IMG/VR virus record: IMGVR_UViG_3300030202_003659
Span: 1-29,224 of that record
Strand: one strand, 5' to 3'
DNA from: a virus
Length of the DNA stretch: 29,224 nt
Shown here: positions 13,063-20,106 of the stretch, one piece after another
Position numbering within the stretch: the first letter of the stretch is position 1
Layout of the letters: each line of letters opens with the position of its first letter
The notes under the pieces: model-generated
Databases searched by the model: none
The model's input: the letters and a program-made list of their open reading frames with translations, nothing else
Told to the model about the DNA's origin: nothing
Translations under genes and position numbers: made by a program

Positions 13063-13631
13063 AATGTTTTATTTAATTCTTTTTTTACTTTATTCCAATA
13101 ATGTAATGTTGCTTTTCGTTTCCATCCTTTAGGTCCTCCATTCCAACATCTAGCTATTACTTCATCACTATCATTTTTATGGTGATAGTCTTTCCATATG
13201 TTAAACATTTCAATTGATTTAATTCGACTATATCTATCTTTATTTTTATAGCGTTGATCTTTGTTTAATTTTTTTAATATACGGTTAACTTCCTTAACCA
13301 TTATGGGTCTAATTTGTAAAACTCCAATTGAGGGAATGATTAAATGTTTATCACCTATACAATCTTCTTTGCCTCTACTTTCTACTTGAATTAATGCTTT
13401 TATTAAATTAATATCATTTTTATCTTTTTTGGTTAATTTAATATCATCTACTTTAAGTACACTTGAATCCTTAACCCATTCGCCATCTATATTATTTATT
13501 TTTTCAATATAAGTAGAATCAATAACTATTAGATTTTTATCATTACCTATTAGAGGAATTGACTCATTTTCAGATATAATACCAACTCCTATTAAAGACA
13601 TAAGACCTGGTATTAAAATTGATTTGTTCAT
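13059..13631 (-). CDS. Lysozyme-like (SLT-type) transglycosylase
   Basis: 190 residues. An N-terminal hydrophobic signal or anchor (about 5-20) suggests export. The catalytic region has ALIQVESRGKED with the catalytic glutamate of the SLT fold, then IIPSIGVLQIRP (usual GxxGLMQ/LLQI) and IARCWNGGPKGW (usual YNGGP). Such enzymes cleave the glycan strand of peptidoglycan without water, during entry or lysis. No peptidoglycan-binding repeat is present. First gene of the operon that ends with the secreted M43 protease; a degenerate class I promoter lies at 13655-13686 and the start follows AAAGGTTATG. Confidence 0.82.
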   Translation of the reverse strand: MNKSILIPGLMSLIGVGIISENESIPLIGNDKNLIVIDSTYIEKINNIDGEWVKDSSVLKVDDIKLTKKDKNDINLIKALIQVESRGKEDCIGDKHLIIPSIGVLQIRPIMVKEVNRILKKLNKDQRYKNKDRYSRIKSIEMFNIWKDYHHKNDSDEVIARCWNGGPKGWKRKATLHYWNKVKKELNKTL

Positions 13632-13654
13632 AACCTTTATTATTTTAATTAATT

Positions 13655-13686
13655 AAATATAATAAGGGTTGATTGGAAGGCCTAAC
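13655..13686 (-). promoter_or_regulatory. Class I promoter, degenerate (GTTAGGCCT / ATTATATTT)
   Basis: 14-nt spacer is exact; the -33 box differs at two or three positions. It sits in the 55-bp gap upstream of the transglycosylase and would drive 13631 down to 10107. Confidence 0.6.
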
Positions 13687-14091
13687 TTATTTGGTTGAGT
13701 GTTTTTTTTCACCCATTCTTCCTTCAGATCCAAATTTTGTATTTTGAGGCTTCCAATTTAATGGTAATTTATGTAAACGTCTCCATGCTATCTTTTCATA
13801 TTCATACATCTCATCCCAAGTCTGGGGGTGGAATCTAAAATAGATAAAGCATAAAGCTATAAAACTCCAACCTATTATAAATGGAATACCGGCTAATTCA
13901 TTATTTTGATATACTCCTATAAACATCCAAATACTTAATATTAACATTATATAAGCTATTGGATGTTGGTTTAAAAATATATTATTATGGCCTCGTGATA
14001 TAGGCCTAAATAAATTAACAATTTTTCTTCTTATTTTTTTATATAAAGGTGAGTAGACTTTTAATAGTTGTTTTTTTACTTTTGGGTCCAT
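13687..14091 (-). CDS. Membrane protein, two spans, 134 aa
   Basis: Basic N-terminal segment (KVKKQLLKVYSPLYKKIRRK), then two hydrophobic helices (about 47-62 and 68-86) with a short loop between, then a basic C-terminus with HPQTWDEMYEYEKIAWRRL. Last gene of the operon from 16149-16180. Unknown function. Confidence 0.7.
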   Translation of the reverse strand: MDPKVKKQLLKVYSPLYKKIRRKIVNLFRPISRGHNNIFLNQHPIAYIMLILSIWMFIGVYQNNELAGIPFIIGWSFIALCFIYFRFHPQTWDEMYEYEKIAWRRLHKLPLNWKPQNTKFGSEGRMGEKKHSTK

Positions 14092-14096
14092 AATAT

Positions 14097-14399
14097 CTAA
14101 TTTTCATTGGTTCTTGATATTAGTGAATCTTCACCTCCTATAAAAAATAATGTTTTGTTTTCTGATATGTTTTTATTTATATATGGTTTGATTTTGGCTA
14201 CAGCACTACACATATCCTCAGCTATTACAGGTACTACCTTTTCTACATCTTCATCTAAATAAGTACATTCATATATAAAATGACTTTTTACTTTGGATGT
14301 ACCTTTTAAAACAACAGACATCATAACTGTTGAAATATTTTTTTCATTTAACTCACTAATTAGTGATTTTTTTTCTTTTTTATATTTACTTCTTAACAT
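14097..14399 (-). CDS. Hypothetical protein, 100 aa
   Basis: Basic N-terminus (MLRSKYKKEKKSLISEL), then a beta-rich section (VMMSVVLKGTSKVKSHF) and a helical tail. Not recognised. It overlaps the upstream membrane gene by 14 nt. Confidence 0.65.
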   Translation of the reverse strand: MLRSKYKKEKKSLISELNEKNISTVMMSVVLKGTSKVKSHFIYECTYLDEDVEKVVPVIAEDMCSAVAKIKPYINKNISENKTLFFIGGEDSLISRTNEN

Positions 14400-14577
14400 T
14401 ATTTCTATAATCTAATATAAATCCTACTAATACTATTACGTTCATACCTATTGAAGCTCCTAGTTCAATTACATCCTCATAAATATTTAAAGTTAAATGT
14501 ATATGACCTACTATCCAAAAAGGAATGGCTAAGTTTTGACTTACCCATATTATTGTAAATTTTAGAAATTTAACCAT
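14386..14577 (-). CDS. Membrane protein, two spans, 63 aa
   Basis: Two hydrophobic stretches (FLKFTIIWVSQNLAIPFWIV and GMNVIVLVGFIL) separated by a short polar part with an acidic EDVIEL. Possible holin-like topology but no family evidence. The stop of the preceding gene lies 1 nt upstream. Confidence 0.6.
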   Translation of the reverse strand: MVKFLKFTIIWVSQNLAIPFWIVGHIHLTLNIYEDVIELGASIGMNVIVLVGFILDYRNNVKK

Positions 14578-14578
14578 T

Positions 14579-14737
14579 TTAATTATAACGCTCTACCCAC
14601 TGTGTTATTTCTTTAGTTGTTGAGGTTCTATAAATATAAGGATGGTTTTCCTTAAGATAATCTTCTATTAAATGGACTTGGGCTTGAATGAATAATTCAT
14701 TTTCATTTTGAGTGGAGTAATTGAGTGGTTGGTTCAT
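14579..14737 (-). CDS. Hypothetical protein, 52 aa
   Basis: Begins MNQPLNYSTQNENELFIQAQ; second half HLIEDYLKENHPYIYRTSTT. It fills the gap between the cupin gene and the next membrane gene. Function unknown. Confidence 0.55.
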   Translation of the reverse strand: MNQPLNYSTQNENELFIQAQVHLIEDYLKENHPYIYRTSTTKEITQWVERYN

Positions 14738-14755
14738 TTTATTTTTTATTTTTTA

Positions 14756-15100
14756 TTAATTTCTACTATAATCATCTTCTAATCTCACAATATCATCTTC
14801 ACCAAAATATGTTCCTGTTTGTACTTCTATAAATTTTACTAGGTTGTTGGTTTTATTCCAAGCTCTATGCTTTGCCCCTTGTGGTATATGAATAGATTCA
14901 CCGGGTTTACATTCTACCTCTTCACCATTTAAAACTATAGTTAATATTCCTTCTATTATTGTCCATTGTTCTTGTCTTTTATAATGGTATTGATATGATA
15001 GTCTTTGTGTTGGTTCTACTATAATTCTTTTCACTTTACAAATATCATCATCTAATAATACTTCAAAGGTTCCCCAAGGTCTTGTTTCTTTATAATTCAT
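14756..15100 (-). CDS. Mannose-6-phosphate isomerase type II cupin
   Basis: 114 residues covering the whole cupin domain that forms the C-terminus of ManC-type enzymes: RPWGTFEVL, then VKRIIVEPTQRLSYQYHYKR, EQWTIIEGI, HIPQGAKHR and IEVQTGTYFGEDDIVRLED. The His/Gln/Glu set for the metal (QYHYKR...EQW...H) is present. In cells this domain interconverts mannose-6-phosphate and fructose-6-phosphate, supplying GDP-mannose. The nucleotidyl-transferase half is absent, so a stand-alone isomerase or a sugar-binding role is likely. Phage versions could aid glycan synthesis or surface modification. Confidence 0.9.
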   Translation of the reverse strand: MNYKETRPWGTFEVLLDDDICKVKRIIVEPTQRLSYQYHYKRQEQWTIIEGILTIVLNGEEVECKPGESIHIPQGAKHRAWNKTNNLVKFIEVQTGTYFGEDDIVRLEDDYSRN

Positions 15101-15111
15101 TTTTTTAATTT

Positions 15112-15426
15112 TTAAAAATCAAATCTATTTACTTTAAATCCATAATTTTTAAACTCTAGAGCTTTATTTATATGATTTTGAATATGTTGTTCAGGTTCAG
15201 TATCTCTTATTTCTCTAAATCCATTTTTACCATTATAAGACTCATTAAGTAATCTTTTAAGGTAATCATTCATTCCTTTTTTTGATATTTTTTCTTCTTC
15301 AAAGATTGCTTTTGTTGCTTCACATATTATATCTTTTACTTTTTGATTTCCTGCTGTTGAAAACATTTCAAAATCATAATAAGTTTCTTCAAAATCTGTT
15401 AGGTATTTATTTTCGGCTTCAGTCAT
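15112..15426 (-). CDS. Hypothetical protein, 104 aa
   Basis: Acidic, helical (MTEAENKYLTDFEETYYDFE). The middle (KVKDIICEATKAIFEEEKIS) is amphipathic. Lies 2 nt after the stop of the preceding gene. No family recognised. Confidence 0.65.
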   Translation of the reverse strand: MTEAENKYLTDFEETYYDFEMFSTAGNQKVKDIICEATKAIFEEEKISKKGMNDYLKRLLNESYNGKNGFREIRDTEPEQHIQNHINKALEFKNYGFKVNRFDF

Positions 15427-15428
15427 AT

Positions 15429-15665
15429 TTAAAAGGGCATTAAGGGGTTAGAATTTCTACGATTAATATTTTCTAATTCAACATCAATACTATGATTATC
15501 CATTTCTAATATTTCATCTAAATAATCTCCAATCTCTTGTTTTACTTCTTGTTTAGCATTTTTAATTGCTTTTTCCAATGTGCCGTCATGATCTATATAT
15601 ATTCCAGAATCTGAATCTTTAAGCCATTTTGAAAGTACTATTAATCTATTTTTTAAATCACTCAT
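15429..15665 (-). CDS. Hypothetical protein, 78 aa
   Basis: From the ATG at 15665, preceded by AAAAGTTATG; an upstream ATG at 15701 is inside the previous gene and is rejected. Helical and charged (KAIKNAKQEVKQEIGDYLDE). Ends NRRNSNPLMPF. Function unknown. Confidence 0.65.
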   Translation of the reverse strand: MSDLKNRLIVLSKWLKDSDSGIYIDHDGTLEKAIKNAKQEVKQEIGDYLDEILEMDNHSIDVELENINRRNSNPLMPF

Positions 15666-15670
15666 AACTT

Positions 15671-15910
15671 TTATTTTTTTAATTTTAACAACCTTGCACA
15701 TTTTTCATATTCTTCATTCTGTTCAAAATATGCTATTAAATAATCTATATCTTCATCTTCTGGGAAGTCTATAAATGGGTCTATGTGAAACATAATATAT
15801 TCTATATTTTCTTGGTTAATTATTTCATCAAATGTTTTTTCACCTACTAAGATATCATATGAATTTCTAATTGATGATTCTATTAACTCAAATTCTTTTA
15901 ATTCTTCCAT
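15671..15910 (-). CDS. Small acidic protein, possibly a conserved phage family
   Basis: 79 residues; the C-terminal motif IAYFEQNEEYEKCARLLKL resembles, from memory, a recurring end of uncharacterised phage proteins (YFE..EEYE.CA.L). The start lies 1 nt after the previous stop. Probably regulatory or protein-binding; unproven. Confidence 0.65.
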   Translation of the reverse strand: MEELKEFELIESSIRNSYDILVGEKTFDEIINQENIEYIMFHIDPFIDFPEDEDIDYLIAYFEQNEEYEKCARLLKLKK

Positions 15911-15911
15911 T

Positions 15912-16124
15912 TTAACTTAATTTAGATCTTGTTATTAATACTATTCGAATCCAATCTAATTTATTTTCAATATCATTTATAAGTTTAGAGTCACTATTAG
16001 CATCAGCTATTCCTAACTCTACTTCTTTTTGTTTTTCTAATTTAAGTAAATCAAAAGCATTTAATCTATGCAATTTACATAAATATTTTTCTGCTTCTAG
16101 TGATAAATTTTCAAAATTGTTCAT
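15912..16124 (-). CDS. Hypothetical helical protein, 70 aa
   Basis: From the ATG at 16124 (start context AAGGTAGTTATG); an upstream ATG at 16178 lies in the promoter. Leucine-rich helices (AEKYLCKLHRLNAFDLLKLE). First gene of a nine-gene operon running to 13687. Confidence 0.65.
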   Translation of the reverse strand: MNNFENLSLEAEKYLCKLHRLNAFDLLKLEKQKEVELGIADANSDSKLINDIENKLDWIRIVLITRSKLS

Positions 16125-16148
16125 AACTACCTTAATTTTCTTATATAT

Positions 16149-16180
16149 AAATATAAGTAAAATAAATAAGGTAGCCAAAT
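16149..16180 (-). promoter_or_regulatory. Class I promoter (ATTTGGCTA / CTTATATTT)
   Basis: 14-nt spacer; drives the 16124 to 13687 operon. The -33 box lies in an inverted repeat GGTA...TACC, as at 3129-3160. It is almost flush with the stop of 16183-16560. Confidence 0.8.
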
Positions 16181-16182
16181 TT

Positions 16183-16560
16183 TTACCACAAAATGGTTGG
16201 ACTGTTTTTCCAGAGTTCTTTACCTAATTGAACTTTTGATTTTATTAATGGTACTGAGAATTTTAGAATGGATTTCATTTCTTCTAATTCTTTAATTGTT
16301 GGAAGTTTTGTATCTTCCCACCCTATTCCTTTTTTTGTGAACATTAAATGACTTTCAGACATTTCATCTTCAAATGCTTCAATAAATTCTAAATTGATAG
16401 CCATCTCCTCATAAAGTTTTTCAGTATGTAATAAATAAGGTGAGAAGTCTTTATTGAGGAAGTGATTTTCAATTTTTTGTAAATAACCAAGTAGAATATA
16501 TTGTTTATATTCATAATCGATTGGTTCATCCATCCACCATGTTAATTTCAACAGTTCCAT
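16183..16560 (-). CDS. Hypothetical protein, 125 aa
   Basis: Helical with Trp/Leu-rich ends (MELLKLTWWMDEPIDYEYKQ; QLGKELWKNSPTILW). No family recognised with confidence. It is preceded by the structured RNA at 16572-16658, whose U-tract ends 12 nt upstream of the start codon. That RNA may control it, or may be a separate transcript. Confidence 0.7.
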   Translation of the reverse strand: MELLKLTWWMDEPIDYEYKQYILLGYLQKIENHFLNKDFSPYLLHTEKLYEEMAINLEFIEAFEDEMSESHLMFTKKGIGWEDTKLPTIKELEEMKSILKFSVPLIKSKVQLGKELWKNSPTILW

Positions 16561-16571
16561 TTTTATCTATT

Positions 16572-16658
16572 AAAAAACAGGGGCTTGTAGTTGAGAGCTC
16601 TAATCTCCATTGGCTTTCCAAGTGTTCCTATTAGTGGTTAACAGCCACTAGCGCCCCT
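16572..16658 (-). ncRNA. 80-nt cloverleaf-like structured RNA with U-tract
   Basis: Closing stem AGGGGC/GCCCCT (16653-16658 with 16579-16584) encloses three hairpins: TAGTGG/CCACTA (6 bp, 7-nt loop, 16632-16650), TTGG/CCAA (16610-16621), and GAGA/TCTC (16593-16607). On the minus strand the closing stem is followed by G and six Ts, as in a terminator. Total length 80 nt and a four-way junction recall a tRNA, but the T-loop sequence and anticodon arm are wrong on both strands. It may be a degenerate tRNA-like element, a riboswitch-type leader of 16183-16560, or a small RNA. Strand is uncertain. Confidence 0.55.
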
Positions 16659-16686
16659 ATCTTTTAAATAAATAGGTTTTAAGGAA

Positions 16687-16773
16687 TCACTCTTTTTTAA
16701 ATTTACCCCTATATGTTTTTACAGACGTAACTTGTTTTGAAAACGTTTTGAAAAAAGATGTAATTAACTTCAT
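16687..16773 (-). CDS. 28-residue peptide
   Basis: Begins MKLITSFFKTFSKQVTSVK and ends basic (RGKFKKE). A candidate class II promoter (16788-16796) lies just upstream. It would be transcribed with the structured RNA that follows. The coding DNA includes a short direct repeat (GTTTTGAAAA twice). Weak but plausible. Confidence 0.4.
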   Translation of the reverse strand: MKLITSFFKTFSKQVTSVKTYRGKFKKE

Positions 16774-16787
16774 ATAAATTAATTTAT

Positions 16788-16796
16788 TATAAATAT
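16788..16796 (-). promoter_or_regulatory. Class II promoter candidate (ATATTTATA)
   Basis: On the minus strand TTTCATATTTATAA lies 14 nt before the ATG at 16773. The same CTTTTCATATTTATAA-like string precedes 22239-22364. No TTTGGCTT box is found at the class I spacing. Confidence 0.35.
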
Positions 16797-16824
16797 GAAA
16801 AAAATTTGGGAAAGTTATAAAAGA

Positions 16825-16905
16825 TTAACATCCATCAGTATACCCACAACAATCACATGAGCATGATTCTTCACATTTACATTTTGGGCAAGTACAAGGT
16901 TTCAT
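16825..16905 (-). CDS. 26-residue cysteine-rich (metallothionein-like) peptide
   Basis: Nine of 26 residues are cysteine, arranged as CTCPKCKC, then CSCDCC, then a terminal C. The CxC and CxxC pattern is that of small metal-binding peptides such as bacterial metallothioneins; knot-type disulfide peptides are the alternative, but there is no signal peptide. The ATG overlaps the stop of the 351-residue gene as TAATG, strong evidence for coupled translation. It would bind Zn, Cd or Cu in the cytoplasm or coordinate metal for its partner protein. Confidence 0.65.
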   Translation of the reverse strand: MKPCTCPKCKCEESCSCDCCGYTDGC

Positions 16906-17960
16906 TATCTTAGGTTTTTAGGGGTTAAGGCTTCCTTAACCATTTGTTTAAAATCAAAACCTTTGGATTCATAAGCACCAGATGCAGATTCATCTTCTAT
17001 TGATTTATCTCCTGCACTAGCATCACTATAATTAATATCTAAATCTTCATCTTCTTTAAGATTAGGATTAGTAACATGATACTTTTTAAAAAAATCTTCT
17101 AAAGCATCTGGATGATTTAATTGTAGAGTTTTATAAAATTTAGGACCTACAAAACTCTTAATTTTTTCATCAAATTCATTAAAGTTAACTGAGTCATCAA
17201 CTACTTCTCTATACATTCCATCTCTCATCATAAAAGCAGGAATTTCAACTGATTCATTAATTGATTCAGCTAGTGCTTCAATATCATATTGTATTCTTTC
17301 TAATGGAGTAACATCTCCAAATCCTAATCTATTTTTCTTAACCCAATCAATTAGTCCAGCTTCCATTTTAGCATTTTGAGCCATATCATAAGCAAATTCA
17401 GCTCCACCTCCTGATGCTACATCTTTAATCCATTGTTCATATTTTCTTTCATTCCATTTAGGAGTTGAAACTTTTTTAGCATGAGGACCATCACCTAATT
17501 TAGAAGTGGCAGCATCATATGTACCTGGTAAAAATACTCCTGAGTAACTACCATCACCAAAACCAATTTCTTTTCTAAATCTTCTTAATTCATATTCAGC
17601 ATCTTCAATTTTATCTTTAGTTGTGAATCCACCCATTTTTTCTCCAAATGCTATTTTCATATCTTCTAGTCTGTCTGGGTCTGTTTCAAAATGTAGATCC
17701 TTAATTTCAATGAATCTAAAGTCATCACCTCTAACTACTTCATTAATTGATTCTTCTAATCCTCTTTTATTCATTTCATCAAGAACAGATTTGAGTAAAT
17801 CCATTTCTGCTGCATTTGGTCTTGTACCCGTTGTTAAAAATTGATCCCTTAATCTTGTAAGAGCTTCATCTGTTAGTTCTTCAACTGGTAATCTTGATAC
17901 TATTTCATTTAGTGGATTTCCTAAATATGCTTCTTTAATTAATTTTTTAAAATTTTTCAT
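16905..17960 (-). CDS. Hypothetical 351-aa protein, possibly structural
   Basis: Soluble and acidic. A lysine-rich amphipathic helix opens the protein (MKNFKKLIKEAYLG) and a similar one closes it (FDFKQMVKEALTP, about 336-348). The middle has KEIGFGDGSYSGVFLPGTYD and several acidic helices. Similar end motifs occur, to my memory, in phage virion or scaffold proteins, but no family is certain. It is preceded by a class II promoter shared with the LamG gene, which suggests a common (perhaps late) expression class. The cysteine-rich peptide is coupled behind it. Confidence 0.7.
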   Translation of the reverse strand: MKNFKKLIKEAYLGNPLNEIVSRLPVEELTDEALTRLRDQFLTTGTRPNAAEMDLLKSVLDEMNKRGLEESINEVVRGDDFRFIEIKDLHFETDPDRLEDMKIAFGEKMGGFTTKDKIEDAEYELRRFRKEIGFGDGSYSGVFLPGTYDAATSKLGDGPHAKKVSTPKWNERKYEQWIKDVASGGGAEFAYDMAQNAKMEAGLIDWVKKNRLGFGDVTPLERIQYDIEALAESINESVEIPAFMMRDGMYREVVDDSVNFNEFDEKIKSFVGPKFYKTLQLNHPDALEDFFKKYHVTNPNLKEDEDLDINYSDASAGDKSIEDESASGAYESKGFDFKQMVKEALTPKNLR

Positions 17961-17969
17961 AGATTTTAT

Positions 17970-17985
17970 TATATAATATAAATAT
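17970..17985 (-). promoter_or_regulatory. Class II promoter candidate (ATATTTATATTATATA)
   Basis: The minus-strand 16-mer ATATTTATATTATATA is identical to that at 24544-24559, and both lie within about 10 nt of the ATG of a larger gene. It contains the ATATTTAT core of the class I -7 box but no class I -33 box. Confidence 0.5.
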
Positions 17986-17986
17986 G

Positions 17987-18526
17987 TTACTCTTTTATTC
18001 TAATTGTGATATCATGTGGAGCTGTTTCATCTCCTCCAAAATAAGGATATAAATAATATCTTTTAAATGTATCCATACATAACCTATCTACAATAGAATT
18101 ACAACCATCAACACCTAAAATATAATGGTCTTCTGTTATCTCCAAACTACAATTTATAATTTCATTTATTTGTACTTCTTTAATAATATCAAAAGTAAAA
18201 AATCCCCCTTCATGTTTGAACCATAATATTTGTAATTTATCCTCATAATATCTCCATCCAAAGCGAATTGAATATTCCATATGGTTTCTACCACAATCAC
18301 TTACACCATATAATTTATTTACATCAGCTTGATTATGTGCTGATTTAGAAGTATAAATAGCTGATTCATCAAATATTACTTGGAATTCTATATGATTTCT
18401 TTTGTCAGCTTTATATCTATAACCTGACCTATGTCTATTCTTTTTTATTTTATAGGTTTTAAAACCTTCACTATCTATCTTAGAACATCCTATAAAGGTT
18501 AAAAATAATAATATTAATCTTTTCAT
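17987..18526 (-). CDS. Lipoprotein, phage-encoded
   Basis: 179 residues. A short signal peptide ends in LTFIGC (lipobox, lipidated Cys at about 14), so the mature protein is membrane-anchored, starting CSKIDSEG. The body is beta-rich with an even set of aromatic residues; the end (YLYPYFGGDETAPHDITIRI) resembles the sandwich-like carbohydrate-active or lectin-like folds of Bacteroidota lipoproteins, but no catalytic motif is visible. Phage lipoproteins often block superinfection or change the host surface. ATGA-coupled to the gene upstream. Confidence 0.7.
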   Translation of the reverse strand: MKRLILLFLTFIGCSKIDSEGFKTYKIKKNRHRSGYRYKADKRNHIEFQVIFDESAIYTSKSAHNQADVNKLYGVSDCGRNHMEYSIRFGWRYYEDKLQILWFKHEGGFFTFDIIKEVQINEIINCSLEITEDHYILGVDGCNSIVDRLCMDTFKRYYLYPYFGGDETAPHDITIRIKE

Positions 18527-18711
18527 TCTATTATTTCAGCTTCTTCAACCACTTCACAAAACATATAATGTGTTTTTGTTTTTAAAACATGGTTTGAATT
18601 TATATGGTCCCTAAATTCCTTAACTTGTTCTTGATTTTGAAAATTTGTCATAGGAATGTTTCTAATAATTTTATATAAATTACCTTGATGGTGATACAAT
18701 TGATTAAACAT
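18523..18711 (-). CDS. Hypothetical protein, 62 aa
   Basis: Begins MFNQLYHHQGNLYKIIRNIP and ends acidic (CEVVEEAEIIE). The lipoprotein start overlaps its stop. Preceded by a degenerate class I promoter at 18718-18749. Not recognised. Confidence 0.6.
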   Translation of the reverse strand: MFNQLYHHQGNLYKIIRNIPMTNFQNQEQVKEFRDHINSNHVLKTKTHYMFCEVVEEAEIIE

Positions 18712-18717
18712 AATAAT

Positions 18718-18749
18718 AAATATATTATATTTTTATATTATTTCCAAAC
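18718..18749 (-). promoter_or_regulatory. Class I promoter, degenerate (GTTTGGAAA / AATATATTT)
   Basis: Exact 14-nt spacer; the first six -33 bases are intact. It would drive 18523-18711 and the lipoprotein. Confidence 0.5.
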
Positions 18750-18763
18750 TAAAATTTAGTAAA

Positions 18764-19510
18764 TTATTCAATTTTATTTTTTTCATATTCTATTATTAAA
18801 TCTCTATATAATAATTTTACTACTATCAACCCAAAAACTATCCAAATTAACATAATTGAACCAGTGGCAAAACCTGATGTTGCTATATTAAAATTATGGA
18901 TCCCATGGTAAAGTACAGCTGTAGTGTACCCTGCTATAAAATATAAAATTGATTTTAATTTTGGTTTTCCTGCTAATAAATAAGTAGCTACACTATTAGA
19001 TTTACTTGGGGATTTGATAATTTTACTTAATCCAATCCAATAGCCAAATAGTAAACCACAATTCATATGAATTAAAGTGGCATTAAAAGGTCTGGATTTT
19101 AATACAAAGGGTCCATATTCTTGATAGTACCCAAAATTTTCTAATAATGCAAAACCCAACCCTACCATACCAAAATATAACATATAAGTTACAGGATGTA
19201 ATGTTTTTTCTTTCCTAAAGTTAATTATCATAATTATAAACATTATATATTTTACTAGTTCTTCCCTAGCAGCAACTACTTTAAAATTAACATCAAAAAC
19301 ATCACCGAATACATAAAATTTATTCCAATGAGAAAATGGTAAATTTAGAAAATCAAGTAAACCTATAGATAATATTCCAGCAATAACACAATATATACAG
19401 TTTTTAAATTGTATTGATCCTTGTGGTGAAGTTAAATATAAAATAAAGGTATATAATAGTGGTGGGAAAATGACTAATAAAGTCACAATGAAGTTAAATC
19501 CTAGTAGCAT
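18764..19510 (-). CDS. PrsW-family intramembrane metalloprotease
   Basis: 248 residues with about seven to eight hydrophobic spans. Signature residues of the PrsW (M82) family are visible: AAREELVKYIMF with EExxK at 83-87, then GLGFALLENFGYY, then HMNCGLLFGYWIG, then LYHGIHNF. These line a membrane-embedded metal site. PrsW enzymes cleave anti-sigma factors or other membrane proteins in cells. A phage copy could cut a host membrane regulator. The CAAX-protease family is a close alternative. The lipoprotein gene lies downstream but under a separate promoter. Confidence 0.78.
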   Translation of the reverse strand: MLLGFNFIVTLLVIFPPLLYTFILYLTSPQGSIQFKNCIYCVIAGILSIGLLDFLNLPFSHWNKFYVFGDVFDVNFKVVAAREELVKYIMFIIMIINFRKEKTLHPVTYMLYFGMVGLGFALLENFGYYQEYGPFVLKSRPFNATLIHMNCGLLFGYWIGLSKIIKSPSKSNSVATYLLAGKPKLKSILYFIAGYTTAVLYHGIHNFNIATSGFATGSIMLIWIVFGLIVVKLLYRDLIIEYEKNKIE

Positions 19511-19609
19511 ATCATTTATTTAATAAAAGTTAATATTAGAAAACTACTTTTATTAAAAACTATTGAGAATGCAACTATGGTTATAAATATTAAAAAATAT
19601 ATTAATATT

Positions 19610-19957
19610 TTAATTTTTCCAAAAAACTTGTATACATATTAAAATAACAGCTAATAAAAGTGATATAATAGTTTTAATATTAAAAGCTTCATTGAAAAAA
19701 TAATTAACTAGAATAGCATATATTACCATTCCGATTCCAAAACCTATAAATCTAGTTGGCCATAATAGACCATCCATACCCTCTACTGTGTATTTTGTTC
19801 CCCATAAGTAAAGGAAAGATATTGGAATCCCTATAACAGCCATTACCCATTCATGTTCTTTAAACCAATCCCATTTAAATTGACCATTTAATTGAAAAAA
19901 TACAATTATATGAGCTAATAAAAAGAATAATATACCATATAATAAACTTATATTCAT
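19610..19957 (-). CDS. Four-span membrane protein, 115 aa
   Basis: Four hydrophobic helices with a conserved-looking loop (FFQLNGQFKWDWFKEHEW; GTKYTVEGMDGLLWPTRFIG). I recall similar small proteins in marine phages, always unnamed. The start overlaps the previous stop by 4 nt (ATGA). Function unknown. Confidence 0.7.
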   Translation of the reverse strand: MNISLLYGILFFLLAHIIVFFQLNGQFKWDWFKEHEWVMAVIGIPISFLYLWGTKYTVEGMDGLLWPTRFIGFGIGMVIYAILVNYFFNEAFNIKTIISLLLAVILICIQVFWKN

Positions 19958-20103
19958 AATTTAGTTGAACCTTCAAACATTTTATCTTTTAATTCTTCTC
20001 TTCTATATTCTATTGCTTTTTGAATAAAATATAATTCTCTACTATCACAATTAGAAATATACTTACAAGCATCTTCTAATAAATTTTTATCATCTATAGT
20101 CAT
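19954..20103 (-). CDS. Hypothetical protein, 49 aa
   Basis: Begins MTIDDKNLLEDACKYISNC; helical second half (FIQKAIEYRREELKDKMFE). It lies 3 nt behind the next gene upstream and couples to the membrane gene by ATGA. Confidence 0.55.
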   Translation of the reverse strand: MTIDDKNLLEDACKYISNCDSRELYFIQKAIEYRREELKDKMFEGSTKL

Positions 20104-20106
20104 AAT

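Noticed and set aside
16637-16650. Cobalamin riboswitch fragment (AGCCACT)
   Set aside because: Only one short match; none of the other conserved blocks is present.
16579-16658. tRNA gene
   Set aside because: Acceptor-like stem and three arms are present, but the T-loop is TTAACAG on the plus strand and TTAGAGC on the minus strand, and no 7-nt anticodon loop forms.
16788-16796. T4-type late promoters (TATAAATA)
   Set aside because: TATAAATA occurs on the plus strand at several places, but the genes there are on the minus strand, where the string reads ATATTTATA.
19512-19609. 32-residue hydrophobic frame between the two membrane-protein genes
   Set aside because: It has no ATG, GTG or TTG; only an ATT overlapping the upstream stop could start it. 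The hydrophobic content may simply reflect AT-rich DNA.
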